A stretch of DNA of 63,180 nucleotides from Streptococcus sp. HMSC072G04 (GTDB taxonomy: Bacteria > Bacillota > Bacilli > Lactobacillales > Streptococcaceae). The first letter of the stretch is position 1; each line of letters starts with the position of its first letter. The translations under genes and the position numbers were made by a program. Below, piece by piece: positions 28,577-38,725 of the stretch. The notes beneath the pieces are model-generated. The model saw only the letters and a program-made list of their open reading frames with translations. It searched no databases and was not told the DNA's origin. The DNA is taken from positions 105,408 to 168,587 of the forward strand of contig NZ_KV812027.1 of NCBI RefSeq assembly GCF_001813295.1, given 5' to 3'.

Positions 28577-28709
28577 GGTCCACCGCCTTAAAGTTTTTAT
28601 TGACACGGCGGTAAATCACCGTATAAGCTACAAATAATACAATAAAGCACAAGGCAAAAAATACACTGATGCCTACAGCTATATTAAAAAATATATTTGT
28701 AAGAGACAT
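28569..28709 (-). CDS. 46-residue single-pass membrane protein
   Basis: A small gene: ATG at 28709 with AGGAGG six bases upstream, stop TAG at 28571-28569. The product starts MSLTNIFFNIAVG, has one hydrophobic helix (about residues 6-33) and a basic tail YRRVNKNFKAVDHD. Its stop overlaps the synthase start by eight bases and it begins ten bases after the GGDEF-like gene, so it is embedded in the operon with coupled translation. Likely a small subunit of the synthase complex (inference). No family recognised. Confidence 0.75.
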   Translation of the reverse strand: MSLTNIFFNIAVGISVFFALCFIVLFVAYTVIYRRVNKNFKAVDHD

Positions 28710-28718
28710 GTTTTCCTC

Positions 28719-29477
28719 CTAATATTCCACAATAATATCTGTTTCAAGTTGACGTTTTAAGTAACGAATCATTTCTTTATAGCGATGGTATTTGGTTCGA
28801 TTGGATTGATCCACTACAAGAAATCCTGACTGAAATTGGATGCCCTGAACCCCATCTTCTCCTTGGAACACCAGTCCTTCCAACTGTGGTTTTAAGACCG
28901 TCATATAATCGCTCTTCAGATCCCGCTCGCTATCAGAAGATAAAATCAAGAAATTACCGTCTGATACATAATACAAGCTTTCATTTGGCTTCAGATGATG
29001 CGTTAACAAATAGTTGATTTGGTTCAAGGTCCGATTGTACTCTCTCGGTTGCAATTGGAAGAACAATTCCTCGTGCGACCAGTGAATGAGTAAGGCCTGA
29101 ATCGTATCATTGGTTTGTCCGCCATAAGAAGCAATGCGGTTGCGGTAATCTGCGTAAGCTTCTGCCTCTTGATCCTTCACTTTTGCAATCTCTTTAAAGA
29201 GGTGATAGCGAATTCGGGTCAAGATTCCAATCAAGATCGGAAAACTAAAGAGCAAGAGCAAGGCTTGATGAAATGGGATATAGGCAACACCCGCCACCAA
29301 AAAGACAATCCCAAGGGCAAATGACAACAGGATGGTCCATGTCAACAATAAATCCGATAAAACAATAGCAGAAAATAATCCTAAAACAAAGAATAATCCT
29401 TCTTCAATCAGAATCTCTCTTGCAAAAAACAAGCAGTAAAGTAAAAGAAGTACTTCGAAAACAATCAAAATCAGCAA
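28719..29477 (-). CDS. Membrane protein with degenerate GGDEF-like domain
   Basis: 252 residues as an open frame from TTG at 29477. About four membrane helices (residues 1-90), a charged linker, then a domain laid out like a GGDEF: ALLIHWSHEEL, a helix, YYVSDGNFLIL (SDGNF at 172-176 in the place of GGDEF) and IQFQSGFLVV. KPNE at 163-166 falls where the inhibitory RxxD site would be. The catalytic residues are lost, so it cannot make c-di-GMP. The start is odd: an ATG with GGGAG at 29507 is in the same frame but is followed by TAA at codon 5, and the TTG has no good ribosome site. It may be crippled, reinitiated or poorly expressed. Probable regulator or partner of the GT2 synthase. Confidence 0.68.
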   Translation of the reverse strand: MLILIVFEVLLLLYCLFFAREILIEEGLFFVLGLFSAIVLSDLLLTWTILLSFALGIVFLVAGVAYIPFHQALLLLFSFPILIGILTRIRYHLFKEIAKVKDQEAEAYADYRNRIASYGGQTNDTIQALLIHWSHEELFFQLQPREYNRTLNQINYLLTHHLKPNESLYYVSDGNFLILSSDSERDLKSDYMTVLKPQLEGLVFQGEDGVQGIQFQSGFLVVDQSNRTKYHRYKEMIRYLKRQLETDIIVEY

Positions 29478-29507
29478 CCATCTACTTAACTTTTACGTTT
29501 TTTTCAT

Positions 29508-30662
29508 TTATTCTTTCTCTCCCTCATGAAATTCTTCGGCAGCCTCTCCCTGGCCAAAGTAATGTTTAATGGCTTGTACGATTCGCTCAGAAGCTTTTCC
29601 ATCCCCATAAGGATTTCGGGCATTTGCCATTTGAAGATACAGGCTTTCGTTGGTTAAGAGCTCTGTCATCGTGGATTTGACGACGGTAGGATCCGTACCA
29701 ACTAATTTCAAAGTCCCCGCTTTGACCCCTTCTGGGCGTTCCGTTGTATCGCGCAATACCAATACCGGTTTTCCTAATGATGGTGCCTCCTCTTGCACCC
29801 CACCTGAATCCGACATGATAAAGTAACTTCTCGAAGCTAAGTTGTGGAAATCCAGCACATCTAGAGGCTCAATGAGGTGGATCCGATCATGATCTCCTAA
29901 TAGATCGTTTGCCGCCTCTTGGACCGCTGGACTAAGATGCACTGGGTAAACCACTTCAATAGTCGGTTCTTGATCCACCATTTCTCTCAGAGCCCCAAAG
30001 ACCGCTCGCATGGGTTGGCCTTGATTTTCTCTTCGATGCATGGTGACCAGTATGACTTTTTTAGCTGGATCTAATTGATCTAACACTTCGTGGTGATAGT
30101 CCTCTTGAACCGTGAGTTTCAGCGCATCAATGGCAGTATTTCCTGTCACCACAATAGAGGATTCCGGATGATTTTCTTTTAAGAGATTGGCCTTACTTTC
30201 GCCCGTCGGCGCAAAATACAGATCCGCTAAATCATCCGTCATTTGACGGTTCATCTCTTCTGGATATGGAGAATATTTATCAAAGGTTCTCAAACCAGCT
30301 TCGACGTGACCAATGCGGACTTGATTGTAAAAGGCAACCAGACTCGCCGCAAAGGTGGTTGTCGTATCTCCATGGACGAGCACCATATCCGGCTTTTCTT
30401 TTTTGATAACTGGATCTAATTGATTCAGGATTTTAGAAGTAATGTCCAATAAGGTCTGGCTTCTCCCCATAATATCCAAATCGTAATCAGGTACGATGTT
30501 AAAGGTTTCTAAGACCTGGTCCAGCATTTGACGGTGCTGGGCAGTGACCACTGTGATAGTCTCAATAACCTCCTTTTGTTTTTGCAACTCCAGTACCAAA
30601 GGGGCCATTTTGATGGCCTCCGGTCGGGTTCCAAACACAACCATAATTTTCAATTTTCCCAT
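29508..30662 (-). CDS. mnaA: UDP-N-acetylglucosamine 2-epimerase (non-hydrolysing)
   Basis: 384 residues. Interconverts UDP-GlcNAc and UDP-ManNAc in the cytosol. Typical WecB/MnaA blocks: VVFGTRPEAIKMAPL (about 8-22), VHGDTTTT, GHVEAGLRTFD, PYPEEMNRQ, VTMHRRENQG and SDSGGVQEEAPSLGKP (about 290-305), all active-site segments. First gene of the five-gene polysaccharide operon, with a strong promoter 60-90 bases upstream. Its stop abuts an ATG of the next frame. Its presence suggests a ManNAc-containing polymer, though such epimerases also serve capsule and wall polymers. Confidence 0.95.
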   Translation of the reverse strand: MGKLKIMVVFGTRPEAIKMAPLVLELQKQKEVIETITVVTAQHRQMLDQVLETFNIVPDYDLDIMGRSQTLLDITSKILNQLDPVIKKEKPDMVLVHGDTTTTFAASLVAFYNQVRIGHVEAGLRTFDKYSPYPEEMNRQMTDDLADLYFAPTGESKANLLKENHPESSIVVTGNTAIDALKLTVQEDYHHEVLDQLDPAKKVILVTMHRRENQGQPMRAVFGALREMVDQEPTIEVVYPVHLSPAVQEAANDLLGDHDRIHLIEPLDVLDFHNLASRSYFIMSDSGGVQEEAPSLGKPVLVLRDTTERPEGVKAGTLKLVGTDPTVVKSTMTELLTNESLYLQMANARNPYGDGKASERIVQAIKHYFGQGEAAEEFHEGEKE

Positions 30663-30946
30663 AAACTTCCCCCGTTGACATGCATGTAATTCAACATTTT
30701 TTTAAATTGTGTATATCTTTTTCCATTCTACCCCCAATGACTTTAATTGTCAAACCGATTTTTGGTTTTATAAAGAAATTACTAATAGTTAGTCATTTTA
30801 TTATTTTGACGTTTAGAATACATATCCATTTAATCACTAATTGCAAGTATTTACAGCATGGGTTCTACCGGGCTAATATTTTTGGTAAAAAAACAATTCA
30901 ATAATTATACAATTATTTTTTAAATAATAAATTTTTATAATTTTTT
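30663..30946 (-). promoter_or_regulatory. Promoter and AT-rich upstream region of the polysaccharide operon
   Basis: On the minus strand TTGACA (30753-30748), a 17-base spacer and TAGAAT (30730-30725) form a near-consensus promoter, about 60 bases before mnaA. The 190 bases further upstream, to the rpoC terminator, are very AT-rich and contain no credible gene; they could host regulator binding. No cre site seen. Confidence 0.8.
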
Positions 30947-30977
30947 CAAAAAAAGCCGGAACTTGTAGTTCCGACTT
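30947..30977 (-). terminator. Terminator after rpoC
   Basis: AGTCGGAACT / AGTTCCGGCT stem (30954-30976) followed by a run of U on the minus strand, seven bases past the rpoC stop. Confidence 0.92.
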
Positions 30978-30983
30978 ATTTTC

Positions 30984-33900
30984 TTATTTTTCTACGACTT
31001 CAGCTGTTTGAACTTCATCGACTGTTCCATCTGTTAATGGCACTTCTTCGATGATTTCAACTTCATTGACTGCTTGTGGTTCCAAGTTACGGTAACGAGC
31101 CATACCTGTACCTGCAGGAATAATCTTACCAATGATAACATTTTCCTTAAGTCCAAGGAGATGGTCTTTCTTACCACGGATCGCTGCGTCAGTAAGGACA
31201 CGAGTTGTTTCCTGGAAGGAAGCCGCTGACAAGAAACTGTTGGTTTCAAGAGAGGCTTTGGTAATTCCCATAAGGACTGGACGAGCAGTTGCAGGAACTC
31301 CACCAGAGATAAGGACATCCTTATTGGCATCTGTAAAGTCTGTAATGTCCATCAGAGTACCCATGAGAAGGTCTGTATCTCCTGGATCCATGACACGTAC
31401 TTTACGGATCATTTGACGCACCATTACCTCGATATGTTTGTCGCCGATTTCTACCCCTTGGCTACGGTATACTTTTTGTACTTCCGCAAGGAGGTATGTT
31501 TCAACTGACAAGACATCACGAACGGCAAGGAGACGTTTTGGTTGAATAGATCCTTCTGTCAGAGCATCACCACGAGAAACTTGATCTCCCACTTCGACTT
31601 TCATGCGGGCAGTGTAAGGGACAACGTATTCGCCCTCACCAGTTGCTCCGCTAACAAAGACTTTCTTGGTCCGTGTAGAAGCATCTTCTTCGATGGCTGT
31701 GACTTCCCCTTTGACCTCAGTGATGACCGCTTCCCCTTTTGGATTGCGGGCTTCAAAAATTTCTTGGACACGAGGAAGACCCTGAGTGATATCGGTATTT
31801 GAGGCAACCCCACCCGTGTGGAAGGTACGCATGGTCAACTGTGTACCAGGTTCCCCGATAGATTGGGCAGCGATAGTTCCGACTGCTTCACCCACTTCAA
31901 CCGCATCACCAGTCGCCAAGTTGATACCATAACAGTGACGGCAGACACCATGGCGGGTGTTACATGTAAAGACAGAGCGGATAGTGACTTCTTCCACACC
32001 AGCTTTGACAATTTCACGTGCTAGGTCTTCTGAAATTAAGGTATCTGGACCAACGATGACTTCACCTGTTTCAGGATGTTTAACAGATTTCTTGGTATAA
32101 CGACCAGTCAAACGTTCTTCGAGTGGCTCGATCATTTCCTTACCATCAGTAATGGCACGGATCACAAGTCCACGGTCTGTTCCACAGTCGTCTTCACGGA
32201 TAATGACGTCTTGGGCCACGTCAACCAAACGACGCGTCAAGTAACCTGAGTCGGCTGTCTTCAAGGCCGTATCGGTCATCCCTTTACGGGCACCGTGAGT
32301 TGAGAAGAACATTTCGAGTACTGACAAACCTTCGCGGAAGTTTGACAGGATTGGCAATTCCATGATCCGTCCGTTTGGAGCGGCCATCAAACCACGCATA
32401 CCGGCAAGTTGCGAGAAGTTTGAAATGTTACCACGGGCTCCAGAGTCCATCATCATAACGATTGGGTTCTTCGGATCTTGGTTATCCACCAAGCGTTTTT
32501 CCAATTTTTCACGGGCTGCACGCCATTCAGCTGTAACGGCATTGTAGCGTTCGTCATCTGTGATCAAACCACGACGGAATTGTTTGGTGATTTGTTCCAC
32601 ACGTTTGTGAGATTCTTCAATGATTTCTGCCTTGTCTTCAACGACCGGGATATCGGCAATCCCCACTGTCAAACCAGCAAGGGTTGAGTGATGGTAACCC
32701 AAGTCTTTCAAGCGGTCCAAGAAAGCAGACGTTTCAGTTGTACGGAAGCGTTTGAAGATTTCTGCGATGATATTTCCAAGATTTTTCTTCTTGAATGGAA
32801 CGTTTAATTCCAATTTTTCAATCGCTGCTTTGACATCTTGACCAGGCTCCAAGAAGTACTTAGCTGGAACGCCTTCTGTCAAGTTGGCATTATTTGGCTC
32901 TTGAAGGTATGGAAGTTCTGCAGGCATGATATCGTTAAAGAGAATCTTACCAACAGTTGTCAAGAGAATCTTGTGTTGTTGCGCTTCTGTCCATGGTTTG
33001 TTCAAGCTATCGGTCGCAATTCCGACACGGGTATGCAAGTGAACATAGCCATTGCGAAGGGCCATGACCGCTTCATCACGGTCTTTAAAGACCATGCCTT
33101 CGCCTTCACGACCAGCTTCTTCCATAGTGAGGTAGTAGTTCCCCAATACCATATCCTGAGATGGGGTAACAACTGGTTTACCGTCTTTTGGATTCAAGAT
33201 GTGCTCAGCAGCCAACATCAAGATACGAGCTTCTGCTTGGGCTTCTTCTGAAAGCGGTACGTGGATGGCCATTTGGTCCCCGTCAAAGTCGGCATTGTAG
33301 GCTTCACAGACAAGTGGGTGCAAGCGAAGAGCTTTCCCGTCAATCAATACAGGTTCAAAAGCTTGGATCCCCAAACGGTGAAGGGTCGGTGCGCGGTTCA
33401 AGAGAACTGGGTGTTCTTTGATCACTTCTTCTAGGATATCCCAGATGCGTTCATCTCCACGTTCGACCAAGCGTTTTGCAGCTTTGACGTTTTGCACGAT
33501 ATCACGCGCAACGATTTCACGCATCACAAATGGTTTGAAGAGCTCGATCGCCATTTCACGTGGTACACCACATTGGTACATCTTAAGAGTTGGACCAACG
33601 GCGATAACAGAACGTCCTGAGAAGTCGACCCGTTTACCGAGCAAGTTTTGACGGAAGCGTCCTTGTTTCCCTTTGAGCATGTGGCTCAATGATTTTAATG
33701 GACGGCTACCTGGTCCTGTGATCGGACGACCACGACGACCGTTATCGATCAAAGCATCAACGGCTTCTTGGAGCATCCGTTTTTCGTTTTGCACGATGAT
33801 ACCAGGGGCATTCAACTCAAGCAAACGTGCCAAACGGTTGTTCCGGTTAATCACACGACGATAGAGGTCGTTCAAGTCAGAGGCAGCAAAACGGCCACCA

Positions 33901-34637
33901 TCCAATTGGACCATCGGACGAAGATCTGGTGGAATAACCGGAAGGATATTGAGAACCATCCATTCTGGCTTGTTACCAGATTTGTAGAAGGCATCCAAGA
34001 CATCCAAACGACGAACAGCCTTCACACGTTTTTGACCAGTTGCAGTCTTCAATTCTTCTTTCAAGAGAGCAATTTCAGCTTCCAAATCCACTTGTTTCAA
34101 GAGGTCTTGGATCGCTTCTGCACCCATCTTAGCTACAAAGGAACCTGGTCCGTATTCACGCAAGCGTTCACGGTATTCACGTTCTGTCATGATGGATTTG
34201 TGCTCAAGTGGTGTATCTTTTGGATCGATCACCACGTAAGCTGCGAAGTAAATGACTTCTTCAAGGGCACGAGGGCTCATATCCAAGGTCAATCCCATAC
34301 GAGAAGGGATGCCTTTGAAGTACCAGATGTGTGATACAGGCGCTTTCAACTCGATGTGTCCCATACGTTCACGACGAACCTTGGCACGTGTTACTTCAAC
34401 CCCACAGCGGTCACAAACGATCCCTTTGTAACGGATCCGTTTGTATTTCCCACACGCACATTCCCAGTCTTTTGTAGGTCCAAAGATGACTTCATCAAAG
34501 AGACCTTCACGTTCTGGTTTCAATGTACGGTAGTTGATTGTTTCAGGTTTCTTGACCTCTCCATAAGACCATGAACGGACCTTGCTTGGAGAAGCTAGGG
34601 TGATTTGCATACTTTTAAAACGATTTACATCAACCAC
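30984..34637 (-). CDS. rpoC: DNA-directed RNA polymerase subunit beta'
   Basis: 1217 residues, normal for streptococci. Zinc site with [20 protein letters not shown] (about residues 60-80), catalytic NADFDGDQM (about 448-456), bridge/trigger regions and second zinc cluster [13 protein letters not shown]. Starts with GTG at 34637 preceded by GGAAAGG. Second gene of the rpoB-rpoC operon, separated by 167 bases that contain a GAAA repeat and a hairpin. Ends before a strong terminator. Confidence 0.98.
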   Translation of the reverse strand: MVDVNRFKSMQITLASPSKVRSWSYGEVKKPETINYRTLKPEREGLFDEVIFGPTKDWECACGKYKRIRYKGIVCDRCGVEVTRAKVRRERMGHIELKAPVSHIWYFKGIPSRMGLTLDMSPRALEEVIYFAAYVVIDPKDTPLEHKSIMTEREYRERLREYGPGSFVAKMGAEAIQDLLKQVDLEAEIALLKEELKTATGQKRVKAVRRLDVLDAFYKSGNKPEWMVLNILPVIPPDLRPMVQLDGGRFAASDLNDLYRRVINRNNRLARLLELNAPGIIVQNEKRMLQEAVDALIDNGRRGRPITGPGSRPLKSLSHMLKGKQGRFRQNLLGKRVDFSGRSVIAVGPTLKMYQCGVPREMAIELFKPFVMREIVARDIVQNVKAAKRLVERGDERIWDILEEVIKEHPVLLNRAPTLHRLGIQAFEPVLIDGKALRLHPLVCEAYNADFDGDQMAIHVPLSEEAQAEARILMLAAEHILNPKDGKPVVTPSQDMVLGNYYLTMEEAGREGEGMVFKDRDEAVMALRNGYVHLHTRVGIATDSLNKPWTEAQQHKILLTTVGKILFNDIMPAELPYLQEPNNANLTEGVPAKYFLEPGQDVKAAIEKLELNVPFKKKNLGNIIAEIFKRFRTTETSAFLDRLKDLGYHHSTLAGLTVGIADIPVVEDKAEIIEESHKRVEQITKQFRRGLITDDERYNAVTAEWRAAREKLEKRLVDNQDPKNPIVMMMDSGARGNISNFSQLAGMRGLMAAPNGRIMELPILSNFREGLSVLEMFFSTHGARKGMTDTALKTADSGYLTRRLVDVAQDVIIREDDCGTDRGLVIRAITDGKEMIEPLEERLTGRYTKKSVKHPETGEVIVGPDTLISEDLAREIVKAGVEEVTIRSVFTCNTRHGVCRHCYGINLATGDAVEVGEAVGTIAAQSIGEPGTQLTMRTFHTGGVASNTDITQGLPRVQEIFEARNPKGEAVITEVKGEVTAIEEDASTRTKKVFVSGATGEGEYVVPYTARMKVEVGDQVSRGDALTEGSIQPKRLLAVRDVLSVETYLLAEVQKVYRSQGVEIGDKHIEVMVRQMIRKVRVMDPGDTDLLMGTLMDITDFTDANKDVLISGGVPATARPVLMGITKASLETNSFLSAASFQETTRVLTDAAIRGKKDHLLGLKENVIIGKIIPAGTGMARYRNLEPQAVNEVEIIEEVPLTDGTVDEVQTAEVVEK

Positions 34638-34694
34638 TATTTCTTACCTTTCCTTGTTTTCATACTTGTTTCATTTGGATACAGCTTAGGTGGG

Positions 34695-34714
34695 GAAAGA
34701 AAGAAAGAAAGAAA
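34695..34714. repeat. Five-copy GAAA tetranucleotide repeat between rpoB and rpoC
   Basis: GAAA repeated five times on the plus strand (CTTT-type on the coding strand). It lies in a stem-loop whose outer arms are AGGTGG / CCACCT, downstream of rpoB and about 60 bases before the rpoC start. Non-coding, so length changes would alter only the spacer. Confidence 0.85.
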
Positions 34715-34804
34715 ACTTTCTTGCCACCTCCTTGTGTCTGTATCTTGTTATCGAATCATCCTGTCAGAAGCATTGGTTTCTCACAAGACAATCATTTTTA
34801 CTGA

Positions 34805-37800
34805 TTATTTTTCTGATTCTTCAGCATCAAAGGCTGCTTTTGCTTCCTTGGCTGCTTTTTCACGTGCTTTTTCAAGGTCATCCACATGAATCACATCATC
34901 GTCTTCCCCTTCATCGAGGTCACGAAGTTCCACTTCTTGATCATCTTCGTCCAAGACACGCATGTCAAGACCAAGAGATTGCAATTCTTTGACAAGAACG
35001 CGGAAGGATTCTGGTACACCTGGTTTTGGAATTGGTTTACCTTTGGTAATTGCTTCATAAGCTTTCAAACGTCCGTTGACATCATCTGACTTGTAGGTCA
35101 AGATTTCTTGAAGGACATTTGATGCACCATAAGCCTCAAGGGCCCACACTTCCATTTCCCCGAAACGTTGTCCACCAAATTGAGCTTTCCCTCCGAGTGG
35201 TTGTTGGGTAACCATTGAGTAAGGTCCGACTGAACGGGCATGGAGTTTATCATCAACCATGTGGTGGAGCTTGATCATGTACATGACACCGACAGAGACA
35301 CGGTTGTCAAATGGCTCACCTGTACGTCCATCGTAAAGAATCGTCTTGGCATCACTATCCATACCAGCTTCTTTTACAGTATCCCAGAGGTCTTCTGAGC
35401 TTGCTCCGTCAAAGACTGGTGTTGCGATGTGGATACCCAAGTTACGAGCGGCCATACCAAGGTGAAGTTCCATAACCTGACCGATATTCATACGTGATGG
35501 CACCCCAAGAGGGTTCAACATGATATCAACTGGTGTACCGTCTGGAAGGTAAGGCATGTCTTCAACTGGAACAATACGAGACACAACCCCTTTGTTTCCG
35601 TGACGACCGGCCATCTTATCTCCGACGCGGATCTTGCGTTTTTGTGCGATGTAAACACGAACCAACATGTTGACACCCGATTGCAATTCATCTCCGTTTG
35701 CACGTGTAAAGATCTTAACATCGCGAACGACTCCATCTCCACCGTGAGGCACACGAAGAGAAGTATCACGCACTTCACGAGATTTATCTCCAAAGATCGC
35801 GTGAAGGAGACGTTCTTCAGCAGAAAGGTCTTTTTCACCCTTCGGTGTTACCTTACCGACAAGGATATCGCCTTCTTTTACTTCCGCACCAATACGGATA
35901 ATACCTGTTTCATCCAAGTCACGAAGAGCATCTTCCCCAACGTTTGGAATTTCACGGGTAATTTCTTCAGGGCCTAACTTGGTATCGCGTGTTTCTGATT
36001 CGAATTCTTCCAAGTGAACAGATGTGTAGACATCTTCTTTCACCAAGCGTTCGCTCATGATAACGGCATCCTCGAAGTTATACCCTTCCCATGTCATGTA
36101 AGCGACGATTGGGTTTTGACCAAGGGCCATTTCCCCTTTTTCCATCGATGGACCGTCAGCGATAAAGTCGCCTTTTTCAACGACATCGCCAACTTTTACA
36201 AGGGTACGTTGGTTGTAAGCCGTACCTGAGTTTGAACGACGGAATTTTTGGATATGGTAAACATCAAGAGCTCCATCTTCCCGACGAACTTCTACCTTGT
36301 CTGCATCTGCATAAGTAACTTTACCATCATGTTGAGCAATGACTGCAGCTCCTGAGTCATGGGCTGCTTGGTATTCCATACCAGTACCCACGTAAGGGGC
36401 TTTTGGATCAATCAATGGCACAGCCTGACGCTGCATGTTGGCACCCATGAGGGCACGGTTGGAGTCATCGTTTTCCAAGAAAGGAATACATGCTGTCGCA
36501 ACGGCAACTACTTGTTTTGGAGATACGTCCATGTAGTCGACTTGATCAGATGGGAACTCTTGGTTGTTACCACGATGACGTCCCATAACGATCGGCTCAG
36601 CAAAGCCACCTTTTTCGTTCAACTTAGAGTTGGCCTGAGCGACGATGTACTCATCTTCTTCATCGGCTGTCAACCAAACGATTTCGTTGGTCACTACACC
36701 TTTTTCACGGTCCACTTTACGGTATGGCGTTTGGATGAAACCATATTTGTTCAAGTGTCCATAAGATGACAAGTTGTTGATCAAACCGATGTTTGGTCCT
36801 TCAGGTGTTTCGATTGGACACATACGACCATAGTGGGTATAGTGCACGTCACGCACTTCATATCCGGCACGGTCACGTGTCAAACCGCCAGGCCCTAAGG
36901 CAGACAAACGACGTTTGTGAGACAACTCAGAAAGCGGGTTGTGTTGGTCCATGAACTGTGACAATTGGGAAGAACCAAAGAATTCTTTAATTGCTGCAGT
37001 TACTGGGCGGATGTTGATGATTTGTTGTGGTGTCAAGACGTCGTTATCTTGTACAGACATCCGTTCGCGAACATTTCGTTCCATCCGTGAAAGTCCAAGA
37101 CGCACTTGGTTGGCAAGCAATTCACCAACGGCACGAATCCGACGATTTCCAAGGTGGTCGATATCATCCACGCGGCCAATACCTTCTGCAAGGTTCAAGA
37201 AATAGCTCATTTCTGCCAAGATGTCAGCTGGAGTCACAATCCGTACTTTGTCAGATGGGTTAGCATTTCCGATGATGGTGACAACACGGTCTGGATCTGT
37301 CGGAGCGACAACTTTGAATTTTTGCAATTCTACTGGCTCTGTCAAAACAGCAGCATCATTTGGAATATAGGTGATTTTGTTCAAACCGTTATCCAATTGT
37401 TCTGAGATGCTGTCGATCACATCGCGCGTCATGACAGTACCAGCTTCTACAAGGATTTCCCCTGTTTCAGCATCTACCAATGGTTCTGCGATTGTTTGGT
37501 TCAACAAGCGATTCTTGATATTGAGTTTCTTGTTGATCTTGTAGCGACCAACTGGTGCCAAGTCATAACGACGTGGATCAAAGAAACGGGCTACCAACAA
37601 GCTACGTGAGCTTTCCGCTGTTTTTGGTTCACCTGGACGAAGACGCTCGTAGATTTCTTTGAGGGCTTCATCTGTCCGTGAATCCATTGGATTTTTGTGG
37701 ATATCTTTTTCAATGGTATTGCGAACCAATTCGCTGTCCCCAAAGATATCGATGATTTCATCATCTCCAGAGAATCCAAGAGCACGCACAAGAGTTGTAA

Positions 37801-38374
37801 ATGGAATCTTACGTGTGCGGTCGATACGTGTGTAAGCAATGTCTTTTGAGTCAGTTTCAAGCTCTAACCAAGCCCCACGGTTAGGGATAACAGTTGATCC
37901 ATAACCAACCTTACCATTCTTGTCCACCTTATCATTGAAGTAGACACCTGGTGAGCGGACCAACTGAGATACGATAATCCGTTCTCCACCATTGATGATA
38001 AAGGTTCCCATTTCAGTCATGATTGGGAAATCACCAAAGAAAACTTCTTGGGTCTTGATTTCACCGGTTTCTTTGTTGACCAAACGGAAGGTCACAAAGA
38101 TTGGTGCTGAGTAGCTGGCATCGTGGATGCGCGCTTCTTCAAGCGAATACTTAGGTTCGCGGATTTCATAACCCACAAATTCCAATTCCATTGTATCCGT
38201 GAAGTTTGAGATGGGAAGCACATCTTCAAATACTTCCTTCAAGCCATGATCCAAGAAATCTTTGAATGAGTCTGTCTGGATTTCAATCAAGTTTGGTAAA
38301 TCAAGAACCTCTTTGATTCTTGAAAAACTACGACGGGTCCGATGTTTCCCGTATTGAACGTCATGTCCTGCCAA
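34805..38374 (-). CDS. rpoB: DNA-directed RNA polymerase subunit beta
   Basis: 1189 residues, catalytic core subunit. Starts with TTG at 38374 (AAGGAG nine bases upstream), reading [20 protein letters not shown]. The rifampicin pocket shows [21 protein letters not shown] in pieces around residue 470 with the sensitive-type residues (Q, D, H, S) intact. [14 protein letters not shown] near residue 930 is the conserved region I. The C-terminus is acidic and charged (about residues 1145-1189), as in other streptococci. Preceded by a leader of about 290 bases with hairpins. Confidence 0.98.
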   Translation of the reverse strand: MAGHDVQYGKHRTRRSFSRIKEVLDLPNLIEIQTDSFKDFLDHGLKEVFEDVLPISNFTDTMELEFVGYEIREPKYSLEEARIHDASYSAPIFVTFRLVNKETGEIKTQEVFFGDFPIMTEMGTFIINGGERIIVSQLVRSPGVYFNDKVDKNGKVGYGSTVIPNRGAWLELETDSKDIAYTRIDRTRKIPFTTLVRALGFSGDDEIIDIFGDSELVRNTIEKDIHKNPMDSRTDEALKEIYERLRPGEPKTAESSRSLLVARFFDPRRYDLAPVGRYKINKKLNIKNRLLNQTIAEPLVDAETGEILVEAGTVMTRDVIDSISEQLDNGLNKITYIPNDAAVLTEPVELQKFKVVAPTDPDRVVTIIGNANPSDKVRIVTPADILAEMSYFLNLAEGIGRVDDIDHLGNRRIRAVGELLANQVRLGLSRMERNVRERMSVQDNDVLTPQQIINIRPVTAAIKEFFGSSQLSQFMDQHNPLSELSHKRRLSALGPGGLTRDRAGYEVRDVHYTHYGRMCPIETPEGPNIGLINNLSSYGHLNKYGFIQTPYRKVDREKGVVTNEIVWLTADEEDEYIVAQANSKLNEKGGFAEPIVMGRHRGNNQEFPSDQVDYMDVSPKQVVAVATACIPFLENDDSNRALMGANMQRQAVPLIDPKAPYVGTGMEYQAAHDSGAAVIAQHDGKVTYADADKVEVRREDGALDVYHIQKFRRSNSGTAYNQRTLVKVGDVVEKGDFIADGPSMEKGEMALGQNPIVAYMTWEGYNFEDAVIMSERLVKEDVYTSVHLEEFESETRDTKLGPEEITREIPNVGEDALRDLDETGIIRIGAEVKEGDILVGKVTPKGEKDLSAEERLLHAIFGDKSREVRDTSLRVPHGGDGVVRDVKIFTRANGDELQSGVNMLVRVYIAQKRKIRVGDKMAGRHGNKGVVSRIVPVEDMPYLPDGTPVDIMLNPLGVPSRMNIGQVMELHLGMAARNLGIHIATPVFDGASSEDLWDTVKEAGMDSDAKTILYDGRTGEPFDNRVSVGVMYMIKLHHMVDDKLHARSVGPYSMVTQQPLGGKAQFGGQRFGEMEVWALEAYGASNVLQEILTYKSDDVNGRLKAYEAITKGKPIPKPGVPESFRVLVKELQSLGLDMRVLDEDDQEVELRDLDEGEDDDVIHVDDLEKAREKAAKEAKAAFDAEESEK

Positions 38375-38725
38375 AGTTTTTAGCTCCTTTTTCCATACTA
38401 GGATAGCTTGGCAAAATAATCTTTACCACCTATCCGGTTTTAACTACAATTGTGTGATTTGCATCACGTGAAGAGCTGTCTCTTCACCTCATTCGTCGCT
38501 TTTTGTAATTTTTAGAAAAATTAAATTTGTGTAACAAACTAGGTTTTTCCTGAAAAATAGGCACAAAAAGAGCAGCTAAATCGACTTATTCAAGTAAGAT
38601 TTAACTGCTGTAAGCTCTTATTTGGACAATATTTCAAATAAAGCACACGACAAATTAGTTATCACTATTATACCGTTTTTTGCTCCAAAAATCAAGGCTT
38701 TCTCTAGGTTTTCTACTGGATCAGA
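38375..38725 (-). promoter_or_regulatory. rpoBC promoter and long leader
   Basis: The gene-free stretch between pbp1b and rpoB. On the minus strand TTGATT (38695-38690), 17 bases and TATAAT (38672-38667) give a strong promoter and a start near 38660. The leader of about 290 bases holds a terminator-like hairpin (38565-38609) and a second perfect 8-bp hairpin, GTGAAGAG / CTCTTCAC (38468-38487). No small gene is evident in it. Confidence 0.8.
38565..38609 (-). terminator. Terminator-like hairpin in the rpoB leader
   Basis: AGCAGTTAAATC / GATTTAGCTGCT (38571-38609; 12 bp with one G-U), with an inner ACTT/AAGT stem, is followed by UUUUUG. It lies about 60 bases downstream of the rpoB promoter and 230 before the gene, so it is either an attenuator or a leaky terminator for pbp1b read-through. 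Confidence 0.65.

Noticed and set aside
30680..30904. 74-residue plus-strand frame between mnaA and rpoC
   Set aside because: AT-rich spacer. It overlaps the strong minus-strand promoter, lacks a ribosome site and has no protein-like pattern.
36936..37010. Rifampicin-resistance substitutions in rpoB
   Set aside because: The pocket residues read as the usual sensitive form.
32838..37405. Many 60-190 residue plus-strand frames opposite rpoC and rpoB
   Set aside because: Antisense shadows of the polymerase genes, with low-plausibility composition (rich in His, Cys, Phe) and no ribosome sites.
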